The notes under the pieces: model-generated | What the model was told of the DNA's origin: nothing | The model's input: only the letters and a program-made list of their open reading frames with translations | The model's database searches: none | In this document: piece after piece, positions 16,225-25,467 of the stretch | Layout: the number at the start of each line of letters is the position of its first letter | How positions within the stretch are numbered: the stretch's first letter is position 1 | Assembly: GCA_002358905.1 (NCBI GenBank) | Contig: DEPT01000061.1 | Coordinates: 1-64,000, forward strand | Direction of reading: 5' to 3' | Source of the DNA: Akkermansiaceae bacterium UBA3385 | Lineage (GTDB): Bacteria; Verrucomicrobiota; Verrucomicrobiia; Verrucomicrobiales; Akkermansiaceae | Length of the DNA: 64,000 bases | Program-made: the position numbers and the translations under genes

Positions 16225-17631
16225 ATGAAAATTCATTTTTGCGGAGCAGCTGAAACAACTACCGGCTCCCAGCACCTGCTGGAAGTGAATGGGAAAAAGA
16301 TACTCCTGGATTGCGGCATGTACCAGGGGCATCGAGAAGACCAATTACGGATTAACCGGGACTTTCCCTATTTTAACCCGGCGGAGATTGATTGTGTGGT
16401 GCTTTCCCACGCCCACATCGACCACTCCGGCAATCTGCCCAATCTGGTCAAGAAAGGCTACAAGGGATTCATTTACAGCACACATGCCACGCGCGACCTT
16501 TGTCAGGTAATGCTGGCTGATTCAGCGAGAATCCAGGAAAGCGACTGCAAGTTCATGAACAAAATGAGCGCACGCAAGGGAGGCAGCGGGCATGTTGCAG
16601 AAATCATTTACACGGAGCAGGATGCCGAATTGTGTCTGCGTCGGTTCATCAATATAGGTTACGAGATTCCATTCCCTATTCTGCCGGGGATAACTCTCAC
16701 ATTCTATGATGCCGGGCATATTCTGGGGGCAGCTCAGATTGTGCTGGACATTGAAGACGAAGAGGATGGCAAACGCAAGCGACTTCTGTTCTCCGGCGAT
16801 GTGGGTCGGGGAAATAATGAATTATTGAAGAATCCTGTGCCTGTACCGGACGTTGATATCATGCTCATGGAATGCACATACGGCGGCCGCCACCATGAAG
16901 CGCCGAGCCGCGACGATGAAACCTTCTGCCGAACCATTCGAGAAGCAATGAAACGCGGAGGCAATGTATATATTCCCTCCTTTGCGGTGGAACGCACACA
17001 ACAGTTGCTGTACCTGCTGAATCGGGCCTATAAGGAGGGGCGATTACCGAATTATCAGGTATATGTGGACAGCCCCATGGCCGTGAGTGCAACAGAAATT
17101 TTCCGCATTCACCCGGAATGCTTCAACAAGGAGGTATATGATTTCCTCTTTGCTGAGCGAGATCCCTTCCAGTTCGAACAATTACACATGGTGCGAAGTA
17201 TTTCGGAATCTCAGCGGCTGAATAACCTGCGGGAAAACGCCATCATTATTTCCGCTTCCGGCATGTGTGAAGCAGGCCGCATTCTACACCATCTGAAGAA
17301 CGGCATCGGCCGCCCGAACAACACCGTGCTCTTTGTGGGGTACTGTGCAGCCAACACCCTGGGACGGCGTATTCTGAACGGTGCGCTGGAGGTGAGGATT
17401 CTGGGCGATTTGTACCCGGTGAGAGCCCGGATTGAGTCGCTGGATTCTTTCTCCGGCCATGCGGACCACACAGAGCTGCTTGATTACTTCCAACGAACAG
17501 GTGGGACCAAATCCAAAGTATTCCTGGTACATGGCGAAAAAGAATGCTCCGCCGCAATGCTCGATGCGCTGCAGCAGATGCATGGTGGCGACATTTCAGT
17601 AGCCAGACTGAACACCACAGTTTGTTGCTGA
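16225..17631 (+). CDS. Beta-CASP metallo-beta-lactamase ribonuclease
   Basis: A 468-residue protein with the N-terminal MBL motif SHAHIDHSG (His62-His67), DAGHILGA, and the beta-CASP insert blocks: SFAVERTQQLLYLL (motif A region), VYVDSPMAVSATEIF, IIISASGMCEAGRILHHL (motif B) and the C-terminal SFSGHADHTELLDYF and VFLVHGEKE (motif C). This is the CPSF73-like bacterial RNase group, acting on RNA as exo- and/or endonuclease in the cytoplasm. Length is normal and all metal ligands are present. It stands alone between its promoter and a strong terminator at 17654. Confidence 0.9.
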   Translation: MKIHFCGAAETTTGSQHLLEVNGKKILLDCGMYQGHREDQLRINRDFPYFNPAEIDCVVLSHAHIDHSGNLPNLVKKGYKGFIYSTHATRDLCQVMLADSARIQESDCKFMNKMSARKGGSGHVAEIIYTEQDAELCLRRFINIGYEIPFPILPGITLTFYDAGHILGAAQIVLDIEDEEDGKRKRLLFSGDVGRGNNELLKNPVPVPDVDIMLMECTYGGRHHEAPSRDDETFCRTIREAMKRGGNVYIPSFAVERTQQLLYLLNRAYKEGRLPNYQVYVDSPMAVSATEIFRIHPECFNKEVYDFLFAERDPFQFEQLHMVRSISESQRLNNLRENAIIISASGMCEAGRILHHLKNGIGRPNNTVLFVGYCAANTLGRRILNGALEVRILGDLYPVRARIESLDSFSGHADHTELLDYFQRTGGTKSKVFLVHGEKECSAAMLDALQQMHGGDISVARLNTTVCC

Positions 17632-17653
17632 CCATTCTGTTTATACGCAGCAA

Positions 17654-17700
17654 AATCCCCCACATGCCAAACGCCGGCACATGGGGGATTCTCTTTTTCT
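17654..17700 (+). terminator. Terminator between convergent genes
   Basis: AATCCCCCA (17654-17662) pairs with TGGGGGATT (17682-17690); GCC/GGC pairs extend the inner part, and CTCTTTTTCT follows. It terminates the beta-CASP gene; the stem may also serve the convergent Sel1 gene. Confidence 0.8.
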
Positions 17701-17712
17701 CAGGTAGGTGGT

Positions 17713-19074
17713 TCAAGGCATGAACTTCCAGGAGCCGGCCTTCACCATAGCATCAAAAGTCTGCTGCGGAGCAATTTCTCCACGTTCCTCAGCCATACGC
17801 AGGTAGACACGTGCCCGGGATGGATCGGAAGCCTTGGCAGCATTACCCAGCTGCGAAATAACGGCCATGAGCGTATAACTCTGGGGCACGCCAACACTGG
17901 CAGCGCTATTCAGGCAACGAATGGCCTTCGTCATATCCGCCGGCACTCCGGTGCCATTAAAATACAAATCTGCCAACGCCATATTGGCGAAAGGAACACC
18001 GGCATCGACCAATTGGTTGAGGATTCTGAGACCTCGTTCGGCATCCGGAGTGCATCCGCGCCCCGCCACCAGGCAGTACGCATACGCTACACCACCACGG
18101 GCATCGCCACTGTCAGCAGCCTTTCGATAAAGTTCGAACACACGCTCCGGACCGTATTTTTCCGGCTGTTTGTGGTACTCACCAGCCAAAGGAATGAGAG
18201 CCGGGGTATATCCGAGCAACACAGCGCGGCGGAAAAGGCGAATAGCAGTCTCAGTATCGGGTTTAATGAGCGTTTTCAGACCGTCGTTGAGTTTCGCGCC
18301 GGGAAGAGTCATGGCCGCAAGCTGAGCCATGGCCTCAGGGTTATCGCGTTCCACAGCCTGTTTCAGGAATTCGTAACCAAGGGCATCTTTCCCCTGCTGA
18401 ATATAATGAAGAGCCAGAGCACAGGCTGCAGACGCACTGCCGTGTGTCGCTGCCTGGGTCATCCATTCCAGACTTCTGGCTTCATCGGTACGGGCAGAAA
18501 ATGCTGAAAGGAATTCTTCCACATAATGATTCTGGCGCTTCAACTCAGCCGCAACAGCAGCGCCATCCGCCCCTTCTTTCTCGAGACGCCCGGTCAGGAG
18601 GAGATAAGCGGCACGAGCGCGCGGGTTGTTGGCCTTGCAGGCCTGCATCAGATACTCCATGCCTTTCTTTTCATCCGGAGCAGCGCCGATACCAGAGCCG
18701 GAATAGTGGGCCATTTCAACCACTGCAGGTATATAGCCCTGGGAAGCAGCCTGCTCCATTACTGCTCGCAGACGCTGAGCTTCCGGAGAATTCTGCAAAT
18801 CCAGGCCCTGGGTCTGAACCTGAAGCAGGGATTGCTGGGCAAGCCATGTCAATGCAACTGGGTGACCAGCATCAGCCGCCTTCCTAAGTAAATCTGCATA
18901 TGCACGTTCATCTCCACCCGTAGCATCCATAACCGCCGTGATGACGGGGCCCATTTGATCTGACTGGGCATTTCTGACAGAATCCAATGCAGCCATACAA
19001 GCCGACTGGGCATCTGCCACCTGTGCGTAAACCGGGCAGATTGCCAGCGGAAGAAGATAAAGGAATTGCTTCAT
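17713..19074 (-). CDS. Secreted Sel1-repeat protein
   Basis: A 453-residue protein with signal peptide MKQFLYLLPLAICPVYAQ. The body is a run of about nine Sel1/TPR-like units of roughly 36 residues, for example DLLRKAADAGHPVALTWLAQ, MEQAASQGYIPAVVEMAHYSGSG, KAADSGDARGGVAYAYCLVAGRG and CLNSAASVGVPQSYTLMAVI. Such solenoids mediate protein-protein contacts, often in cell-envelope or secretion processes. No enzymatic motif is seen. The start is fixed by a leaderless promoter. Confidence 0.85.
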   Translation of the reverse strand: MKQFLYLLPLAICPVYAQVADAQSACMAALDSVRNAQSDQMGPVITAVMDATGGDERAYADLLRKAADAGHPVALTWLAQQSLLQVQTQGLDLQNSPEAQRLRAVMEQAASQGYIPAVVEMAHYSGSGIGAAPDEKKGMEYLMQACKANNPRARAAYLLLTGRLEKEGADGAAVAAELKRQNHYVEEFLSAFSARTDEARSLEWMTQAATHGSASAACALALHYIQQGKDALGYEFLKQAVERDNPEAMAQLAAMTLPGAKLNDGLKTLIKPDTETAIRLFRRAVLLGYTPALIPLAGEYHKQPEKYGPERVFELYRKAADSGDARGGVAYAYCLVAGRGCTPDAERGLRILNQLVDAGVPFANMALADLYFNGTGVPADMTKAIRCLNSAASVGVPQSYTLMAVISQLGNAAKASDPSRARVYLRMAEERGEIAPQQTFDAMVKAGSWKFMP

Positions 19075-19080
19075 TACTGC

Positions 19081-19109
19081 ATTGTACTTCTACCAAACGG
19101 AGCTGGCAA
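19081..19109 (-). promoter_or_regulatory. Promoter of the Sel1 gene, leaderless geometry
   Basis: On the minus strand TTGCCA (19104-19109), 17 bases, TACAAT (19081-19086), then six bases to ATG 19074. Confidence 0.7.
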
Positions 19110-19200
19110 GCTGTTTTTACTTGTGAGACACGCTTTTCTCCATTTGGGATAACACATTTCTGCCTTTACAATTGAAGCTATCAATACTATCATGTGCGGC

Positions 19201-20067
19201 ATGAGCCAGACTAAGGTATCAGACAACATGGAAGCGCTCATCAAGCTGGCGCTCGAAGAAGATTTCGGTGATGGGGATGTGACGTCCCTTTATTTTGTTC
19301 CTGCAGAGCTGCAGGCGCGCGCTCTGTTGCGCCCTCGCACTCAGGGTGTTCTTTCCGGCGTGAACGTAGCAAAGGCCGTGTTCAAGGCCGTGGACCCGAC
19401 CCTGAAAGTGGAAGTATACCTGAACGATGGCGATGAAGTATCCCCCGGCGCTGTGGTAATGATGATCGAAGGTAAGGCGCAGTCCATTCTGGGGGCAGAG
19501 CGCACAGCCCTCAATTTCATTCAGCGTCTTTCCGGCGTGGCAAGCATGACCCACAAGTATGTAAAGGCCATTGCCCACACGGAATGCAAACTGCTGGATA
19601 CCCGCAAGACCACCCCCGGGTACCGACTGCTTGAAAAGGCTGCCGTGGTACACGGTGGAGGCAATAACCACCGTCTCGGTCTGTATGACCGAGCCATGGT
19701 GAAGGATAACCACTTGATGACGGATGGCAATACGAATCATCTCCAGACCTGCATCAATAAGCTGAAGAGCGAGCGTCCCGGCGTAGAGGTGCAGTTGGAA
19801 GCAGACAATCTGCAGCAGGTGGAAGCATTCCTGAAGCTTGAGGGCGTAGACTACATTCTGCTGGACAACATGAGCAATGATGACATGCGGAAAGCTGTAG
19901 AGATGCGCGGACAGAACAGCAAGCCCTATTTTGAAGCATCCGGTGGTCTTACCCTGGCCACAGCACCGGCCGCAGCAGAGACAGGTGTGGATTTCATGAG
20001 CTTCGGCTGCCTTACCCACTCTGTTCCGTCTCTCGACCTTGGGCTGGATTTCACAGTGGAGCGCTGA
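19201..20067 (+). CDS. nadC: Nicotinate-nucleotide pyrophosphorylase (carboxylating)
   Basis: This 288-residue enzyme converts quinolinate and PRPP to nicotinate mononucleotide in de novo NAD synthesis. Visible signatures are EEDFGDGDVTSLYF, AERTALNFIQRLSGVAS, the DTRKTTPGYRLLEKAAVVHGGG loop with the PRPP/quinolinate-binding Arg and Lys residues, and KDNHL. An ATG at 19192 also opens the frame, but it lies one base after the -10 box TACTAT (19185-19190), so ATG 19201 is chosen; the leader would be about three bases. dprA follows after ten bases. The nadA/nadB partners are not in the window. Confidence 0.95.
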   Translation: MSQTKVSDNMEALIKLALEEDFGDGDVTSLYFVPAELQARALLRPRTQGVLSGVNVAKAVFKAVDPTLKVEVYLNDGDEVSPGAVVMMIEGKAQSILGAERTALNFIQRLSGVASMTHKYVKAIAHTECKLLDTRKTTPGYRLLEKAAVVHGGGNNHRLGLYDRAMVKDNHLMTDGNTNHLQTCINKLKSERPGVEVQLEADNLQQVEAFLKLEGVDYILLDNMSNDDMRKAVEMRGQNSKPYFEASGGLTLATAPAAAETGVDFMSFGCLTHSVPSLDLGLDFTVER

Positions 20068-20077
20068 TTCAACCTGC

Positions 20078-21208
20078 ATGCTCACACCCAAAGAAGCACT
20101 GATTACTCTCAACCTCATTCCCGGTCTCGGTTCAATGAGGATTCAGGCACTGCTGGAGTTTTTCGGCAGTGCCGAACTTGTGCTCAGCGCGCCTGAGCAA
20201 ATGCTGGCAAAAGTTCCTCGCATAGGCAACAAACTGGCTGCCGCTATCACAGATTGGCGCAACTGCACCAACGTGCAGGCCGAGTTAGAGTGTGCGGATG
20301 AATATGGTGTGCGAGTGGTAACTATTCTGGATGCCGAATATCCGGAATTTCTCCGTCGCATGCACGACCCGCCCATTGTCCTCTATGTGCGTGGTTCCTG
20401 GATGGACAGTGACAGCGACCGCAGCGTTGCCATTGTAGGAACGCGCCAGGCGTCCCCCTATGGTGCAACAACTGCACGCAAATTCGGACGAGAACTGGCA
20501 GATGCGGGTTGCACCATCATCTCCGGACTGGCACGAGGTATTGACACAGCTGCCCACTGGGGAGCACTGGATGCCGGTGGCCGCACCCTGGCCGTGCTTG
20601 GCTTCGGCATGGCCGGCATCTACCCAGGAGAAAATGCAGAACTGGCAGACCGGATATGCAACGGACACGGGGCTCTGGTAAGTGAGTTTCCCATGTACAT
20701 GCGGCCCAGCCGCACCAGCTTTCCACAAAGGAACCGCATTGTGGCAGCATGGAGCCGCGCCACTCTGGTAGTGGAAGCCCCCTCGCGCAGCGGCTCTCTG
20801 CACACGGCCAACATGGCAGCAGCGGATTACGGAAACAGTGTTTTCGCTGTTCCCGGCCCCATTACCCAGATCAGCTCTCGTGGCTGCCATGATTTAATTC
20901 GCGATGGAGCCACGCTCTGCACGACTTCACACGAACTGCTTTCGGATATGGGGTGGCATCGCGAAGAAAGCCAGATGGAATTGTTTACGCAGGAGGCTAC
21001 ACACAAAGAGCAAACACTCACCCAACAGGTGGTAAGCGACACCGATGCCGAGGAACTCATGCAGGCAATCAAGGCCGGTCATGACACGCTGGATGCGCTG
21101 TGCCATACCCTCGGGAAAGGGGCTCACGAAGTTACGCCTCTACTTATGCGGATGCAAATAGAACGACGAGTGATTCCTGCACCAGGTGGGCGCTTCTGCA
21201 CCACCTGA
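20078..21208 (+). CDS. dprA: DNA processing protein DprA
   Basis: A 376-residue DprA/Smf protein. An N-terminal helix-hairpin-helix/SAM-like part (LNLIPGLGSMRIQALLEFFGSAE) precedes the Rossmann-like core with VAIVGTRQASPYG, GCTIISGLARGIDTAAHWGALD, FPQRNRIVAAWS and VVEAPSRSGSLHTANMAAADYG. A winged-helix DprA C-terminal domain (residues about 315-376) closes it. It loads RecA on incoming single strands during natural transformation. ATG 20078 is preferred over the earlier frame opening inside nadC. Ten bases separate it from nadC, so they share a transcript. Confidence 0.95.
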   Translation: MLTPKEALITLNLIPGLGSMRIQALLEFFGSAELVLSAPEQMLAKVPRIGNKLAAAITDWRNCTNVQAELECADEYGVRVVTILDAEYPEFLRRMHDPPIVLYVRGSWMDSDSDRSVAIVGTRQASPYGATTARKFGRELADAGCTIISGLARGIDTAAHWGALDAGGRTLAVLGFGMAGIYPGENAELADRICNGHGALVSEFPMYMRPSRTSFPQRNRIVAAWSRATLVVEAPSRSGSLHTANMAAADYGNSVFAVPGPITQISSRGCHDLIRDGATLCTTSHELLSDMGWHREESQMELFTQEATHKEQTLTQQVVSDTDAEELMQAIKAGHDTLDALCHTLGKGAHEVTPLLMRMQIERRVIPAPGGRFCTT

Positions 21209-21224
21209 TGAACGCACTTTAGAC

Positions 21225-21253
21225 TTGCAAATATACGCCTGGTACCGTAGACT
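21225..21253 (+). promoter_or_regulatory. Promoter of the D,D-carboxypeptidase gene, leaderless geometry
   Basis: TTGCAA (21225-21230), 17 bases, TAGACT (21248-21253), then eight bases to ATG 21262. Confidence 0.65.
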
Positions 21254-21261
21254 CTCGCGCC

Positions 21262-22197
21262 ATGCGTTTTATTGCCGCCACACTGACGCTCTGCTCACTG
21301 ATTTTCTCCACGGAAACAGCCACAGGGGCCGTTTCTCGCCCTTTCGGTCAGAATCAGCCCTTAGCCAGCAACACGCCAGCCCCGATTCCTGCGCATGCCC
21401 GCAGTGTGCGCCGACCGTATGCCAGTGCCCTGAACCCGGCCCGTCCGCTCAGAACACCAGCAACACCGGCACCCAGACCGGATTGCGCAGCTGTATGCGT
21501 TATCGACCCCTACAACGGCAACGTACTTTACGGATACAACGCCAATACCCGGCGACAGGTGGCCAGCACACAAAAAATCATTACCGCACTGTGTGTATGT
21601 GATACGAAGAATCTGGATAAAATGGTCACCATCAAAGCATCTGACCGACTGGCGCCTCCCATACGCATGAATCTGAAAGCCGGAGAACAATACACCCGTC
21701 GGGATTTGCTTCAGGCCATGCTGACCGGCAGTTTCAACGATGTCGCTGTTTCTCTCGCCAGAGACTGCGCCGGCAGTGTAGAGGCGTTTGTTGATCGCAT
21801 GAATGCTCGTGCCAGGCGCATGCGCATGTACAACACTCATTTTGAAAACCCGAACGGACTGCCTGCCCAGCAGTATTCCACAGCATACGACATGGCTCTG
21901 GCAGCCTGTTATGCGTACAACAACAAAACCATTCGCAGCATGATTAATATCCCGGCATACGAATTCAGGCGCAACAATGGTTCTGTACGCATGGTTCGCT
22001 CCACAAACCGCCTGCTGACCACCCATCCATGGGTTCATGGCATGAAGACCGGATACACCAATCTGGCTGGCAAATGCCTTATCTCCTGTGCCTCCAGCAA
22101 CGGCAGAGCTGTCATCGTTGTTATACTGGGCAGCACAAGTCGAAAAATCTGGGGTGAATCACTGAAATACCTGCGCTGGGCACTTGATGTTGCCTGA
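21262..22197 (+). CDS. D-alanyl-D-alanine carboxypeptidase (PBP5/6-like, S11)
   Basis: A 311-residue serine peptidase with signal peptide (MRFIAATLTLCSLIFSTETATGA) and a Pro/Ala-rich spacer to about residue 75. The three penicillin-binding motifs are present: STQK (102-105), SFN (157-159) and KTG (262-264). The family trims the terminal D-Ala of peptidoglycan pentapeptides in the periplasm. The C-terminal PBP5-like domain and membrane helix of the classical enzyme are absent; the protein stops soon after the catalytic domain. Confidence 0.9.
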   Translation: MRFIAATLTLCSLIFSTETATGAVSRPFGQNQPLASNTPAPIPAHARSVRRPYASALNPARPLRTPATPAPRPDCAAVCVIDPYNGNVLYGYNANTRRQVASTQKIITALCVCDTKNLDKMVTIKASDRLAPPIRMNLKAGEQYTRRDLLQAMLTGSFNDVAVSLARDCAGSVEAFVDRMNARARRMRMYNTHFENPNGLPAQQYSTAYDMALAACYAYNNKTIRSMINIPAYEFRRNNGSVRMVRSTNRLLTTHPWVHGMKTGYTNLAGKCLISCASSNGRAVIVVILGSTSRKIWGESLKYLRWALDVA

Positions 22198-22279
22198 TTG
22201 AATACCACAAATTGCTGTCTTCATCTTGTTTTTTCCTTTTCTTTTCAGGGAAAAAGGGTATAATATCTGACAGTGCAGC

Positions 22280-23113
22280 ATGCCCGGTTCAAACAACAGA
22301 AAGCGGACTAAAAAAAGAGCAGAGGAAGAGACTTCTCTGTGGGGATTTCTGTTTAACGGAGATGAACAAGGCGAAGATATCACCAAAAGTGCTTTCTTCG
22401 GCCACCCCGGAGAGGAGGAAGAGTCCGAAGAATCTACAGAACAACGCCATTTTCTTCTTGAAATCTGGCGCAAGTTCAACTTCTGGAGCATTACTGCCAT
22501 TATCATATTCCTTTCATTTACAGTCATCCTGGTAAACGCAGTCTGGAGCATGTGGACTCCGCAGAACATGCGTGATATTGCGGGCTATTCAGACAATGGC
22601 AGTGCACGGGATCTCACGGTACTGCTTCGTGCTGCTAACGGTCAGGAAATCAGCTTTACGGAAGCGGAAATCAACAGATACCTCCGTGAAACATGCCGTA
22701 TCCGCCAGACCGGCATCTTCTCCATCATTACCCACGGGCGCGGGGTTGCCGTACGCATCCATGACGGGTACATGGAACTGGTCATTGAGCGAATGATTGG
22801 TGCTAACATACACCAGACAACCTCTGTCAACCTCAGTTTCCGCCAGGAGTCTGAGCACGGCAGACCTGTACTCAAAGTTGACTACAAAGGAGGAGCCCCC
22901 CTCACCGGAAATATCCCTTGCGGTGGCAGCATTGGCACCATGGGGATTCCGGACAGACACGTCAGCATGCTGACCCCGGCCTTACGCACTCTTCTGGAAT
23001 GTTACCCGGATTTCACTACACTCATAGAGGAATACGGGTATTGTCCCTATTTCACCAAGGGGCAGAACGGCAATGAAAGCCGTGTCCGTCTGGTACCTTA
23101 TCGAGCTTCTTAA
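22280..23113 (+). CDS. Single-pass membrane protein of unknown function
   Basis: I do not recognise this 277-residue protein. The first 65 residues are cytoplasmic and highly charged (RKRTKKRAEEE, then EEEESEESTEQ). One membrane helix follows (about 69-92, FWSITAIIIFLSFTVILVNAVW), then a periplasmic domain of about 180 residues with FTEAEINRYLRETCRI and DGYMELVIERMIG. TATAAT at 22259-22264 is a likely -10. It leads a group with a lipoprotein and an LpxL/glycosyltransferase fusion, so a role in envelope assembly is plausible. Confidence 0.7.
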   Translation: MPGSNNRKRTKKRAEEETSLWGFLFNGDEQGEDITKSAFFGHPGEEEESEESTEQRHFLLEIWRKFNFWSITAIIIFLSFTVILVNAVWSMWTPQNMRDIAGYSDNGSARDLTVLLRAANGQEISFTEAEINRYLRETCRIRQTGIFSIITHGRGVAVRIHDGYMELVIERMIGANIHQTTSVNLSFRQESEHGRPVLKVDYKGGAPLTGNIPCGGSIGTMGIPDRHVSMLTPALRTLLECYPDFTTLIEEYGYCPYFTKGQNGNESRVRLVPYRAS

Positions 23114-23146
23114 TATTATTACAACATCACATCAGCATATACCAAC

Positions 23147-23548
23147 ATGAACGTACGTCGTTTGATTCTGCCACTGTTAAGCGCATTCTGCACTATTGGT
23201 CTGAGCTCCTGTATCTTCCAGCAGATTGCCAGCAATTTCATTCGTGATGAATATCCGGGCGAGCGTCCGCCCCACGTCATCGCAGATGTTGACGGTAAAC
23301 CCGAAAACGAAAAGTGGATAAAGGTGAACCCGTACGATTTACCGCCTTCTGGTCACCTGGACGGGCGAATTGAATACGCTGACGATGGTCTGCCCTATGC
23401 GCTGCCCTGCGAGTTCTCTAACATTCTTGTCTCTCCGTATGAGCCGCATTATCAGCTGGATTACACCAACAGCAAAGTGGGCGACAAGGTATGGGATCCC
23501 TATACCCGCAAGCCTTTCTATGTGCCCCGCTTCCTGACAATCAACTAA
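23147..23548 (+). CDS. Small lipoprotein of unknown function
   Basis: A 133-residue protein with a lipoprotein signal, MNVRRLILPLLSAFCTIGLSSC, lipobox SSC (Cys22). The mature part is Pro-rich with YPGERPPHVIADVDGKP, WDPYTRKPFYVPRF and no known motif. It lies 33 bases after the previous gene and 18 before the acyltransferase fusion, so probably one operon. Confidence 0.7.
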   Translation: MNVRRLILPLLSAFCTIGLSSCIFQQIASNFIRDEYPGERPPHVIADVDGKPENEKWIKVNPYDLPPSGHLDGRIEYADDGLPYALPCEFSNILVSPYEPHYQLDYTNSKVGDKVWDPYTRKPFYVPRFLTIN

Positions 23549-23566
23549 CACCCCTCAGCTCTCTCC

Positions 23567-25441
23567 ATGAGCACCGATACAAAAATCAAAGCCAGCTTAG
23601 GGCAAAAAGCAGGTGCCGCAGCCTACCTGCTTTTCTGCGCCATTCTTCGCGTACTTGATATTCGCCTTGTTGCCATCTTTGGTCGTTGTATCGGTTATCT
23701 TGCATGGGCAGCCATGCCCGGGCGGCGCAGAATCGTAGCACGAAACATACGCATTGTGGCGGGTCCGACACTGCGCGGTAAGAAATTATCAGACATGGTG
23801 CGCCGGAATATCGTGCGCACCTGCATGAACATGGCCTGTACCTTCAAGACAGGCTTAATGACCGACAAGGAACTTCAGAGTTCCGTTCGCCTTGTCGGGG
23901 CAGAAGACTTTGAAGCGATGGCTGCAAACGGAGACTGTGTTATCGGGTGCATTCCGCATGCCGGCAACTGGGAAATACTGGCGCGCATTCGCCCGCTTTT
24001 CCCAAAAGTCAAACGATTCGGCTCTATGTACCGCAGACTGGATAATCCTGTGCTGGAGGACATCGTCTATAAAAGCCGCACCCGCTACGGCTGTGAAATG
24101 TTCAGCAGCCAGAAAGGCCTTAAGGAAGTATTCCGACTTGCGAAAGATGGCGGCATGCTTGGTGTCTTAAGTGACCAATTTACCCAGCAAGGTATTTTCC
24201 TGCCCTACTTCGGTAAAGTGACGGGCACAACCCCCCTGCCCTCACTTATCTACAAGCGCTGCAGGGGCAAGGGGCACCTCCTTGCTGTTTCAACGCGAAA
24301 TACCGGACTTGGCAAGTGGGATGCCGTTCTCTGCCGTCTGATTAATACAGAAAATTCAGACTCTGAGGACATGACGAATATCACGCTGGCAGTAAACGAA
24401 GCACTGGCCGAAGCCCAGAAAGAGAGTATACTGGACGGGTTCTGGATGCACCACCGATGGAAGTCCACCTCCCGCTTTGCGCCGAATGTCGATGATGCAC
24501 AACGCGAAATTATCCGCAAGCATTGTACTCTTCCGTTCCGCATTATCATCTGCGTGCCGGAATGTTTCGATGAAGCAATCTATACCATTCCTTTCATGCG
24601 CGAACTTCAAGCGTGCCGCCCGGACATGCAGTTGAACATTGTCTGCCCTGCAGAGCAGAAAGCGTTCTGGGAAACCCAGGCCTATGTAGCTAATGTTGTT
24701 ACTACGGAGAACCCACTACAGCAGCTGGAATCTGAAGAATTGTATAAGGACGGACCTTATGATTACCTCTTCATGCTGAGTGAAAATCGCAAGGTCTTCT
24801 CTGCGCTCAAAAAACTGATGCCTATATACATCAGTGGCTTCAACAGTAATCCGTTCCGGAAGAAGTTCCGCACCAGATTCGTTTTACCTGTTGGTGCAGA
24901 ACCACAGCACAGGACCATCGACTACATTCTACTTGCAAAGAAACATATCCCGCTTTCATCCCAGGTTTTTGCTGACCCAAGTACCGGTAATGCATCCGCA
25001 ACGGGTAACTTCATAGCGCCCTTCTCCACGCTTGGTAAGGCAGATTCATGGGAGGACAGCAAATGGGTTGACCTCATCAGCAGACTTGAAGGAGATGTCA
25101 AGTTGCTCGCCTTTGAGAGCGACCGGGAGCAAGCCGAAGCCAAGGCGAAGGACTGGGAAATTCCGTGCGTGCTGGTGAAACCGGAAACTGTGGCCAGCAC
25201 ACTTGGTCCCCAGTGCAGGCTGTATACCGTGGATGGCCTTCTTCCCCAACTTGCAGCACTGGTTGGCTGCCCCTGTAACGTGATTATGAGCACTCGACTT
25301 GCCGCGGTGTACGCCCCGGCAGACAAAGTGCATAAGATAGTATACCGGCATGTACCATGCCACCCATGCTACCGGACAGACTGCGACCAGGAGACTCCCT
25401 GCAGTGCAGGAGTCAGTGTGGACGAGTTTCTTACAAAATAA
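23567..25441 (+). CDS. LpxL-type lipid A acyltransferase fused to a GT9-like glycosyltransferase
   Basis: A 624-residue two-domain protein. Residues 15-305 match the LpxL/HtrB lysophospholipid acyltransferase group: a hydrophobic N-terminus, the catalytic HAGNWE (His131, Glu136), DQFTQQGIFLPYFGK and WMHHRWK. Residues 323-624 resemble glycosyltransferase family 9 (ADP-heptose:LPS heptosyltransferases): TLPFRIIICVPECFDEAIYTIPFMREL, an IAPFSTLGKADSWEDSKWVDLI block in place of the usual nucleotide-sugar site, and a Cys-rich VPCHPCYRTDC tail. Both steps are normally separate enzymes of lipid A/core synthesis at the inner membrane. The family's GT donor-site Gly-rich motif is weak, so the second domain may be altered in specificity. 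Confidence 0.8.
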   Translation: MSTDTKIKASLGQKAGAAAYLLFCAILRVLDIRLVAIFGRCIGYLAWAAMPGRRRIVARNIRIVAGPTLRGKKLSDMVRRNIVRTCMNMACTFKTGLMTDKELQSSVRLVGAEDFEAMAANGDCVIGCIPHAGNWEILARIRPLFPKVKRFGSMYRRLDNPVLEDIVYKSRTRYGCEMFSSQKGLKEVFRLAKDGGMLGVLSDQFTQQGIFLPYFGKVTGTTPLPSLIYKRCRGKGHLLAVSTRNTGLGKWDAVLCRLINTENSDSEDMTNITLAVNEALAEAQKESILDGFWMHHRWKSTSRFAPNVDDAQREIIRKHCTLPFRIIICVPECFDEAIYTIPFMRELQACRPDMQLNIVCPAEQKAFWETQAYVANVVTTENPLQQLESEELYKDGPYDYLFMLSENRKVFSALKKLMPIYISGFNSNPFRKKFRTRFVLPVGAEPQHRTIDYILLAKKHIPLSSQVFADPSTGNASATGNFIAPFSTLGKADSWEDSKWVDLISRLEGDVKLLAFESDREQAEAKAKDWEIPCVLVKPETVASTLGPQCRLYTVDGLLPQLAALVGCPCNVIMSTRLAAVYAPADKVHKIVYRHVPCHPCYRTDCDQETPCSAGVSVDEFLTK

Positions 25442-25467
25442 GTCTGCCGGAGAAGCCAAAAGGACCC

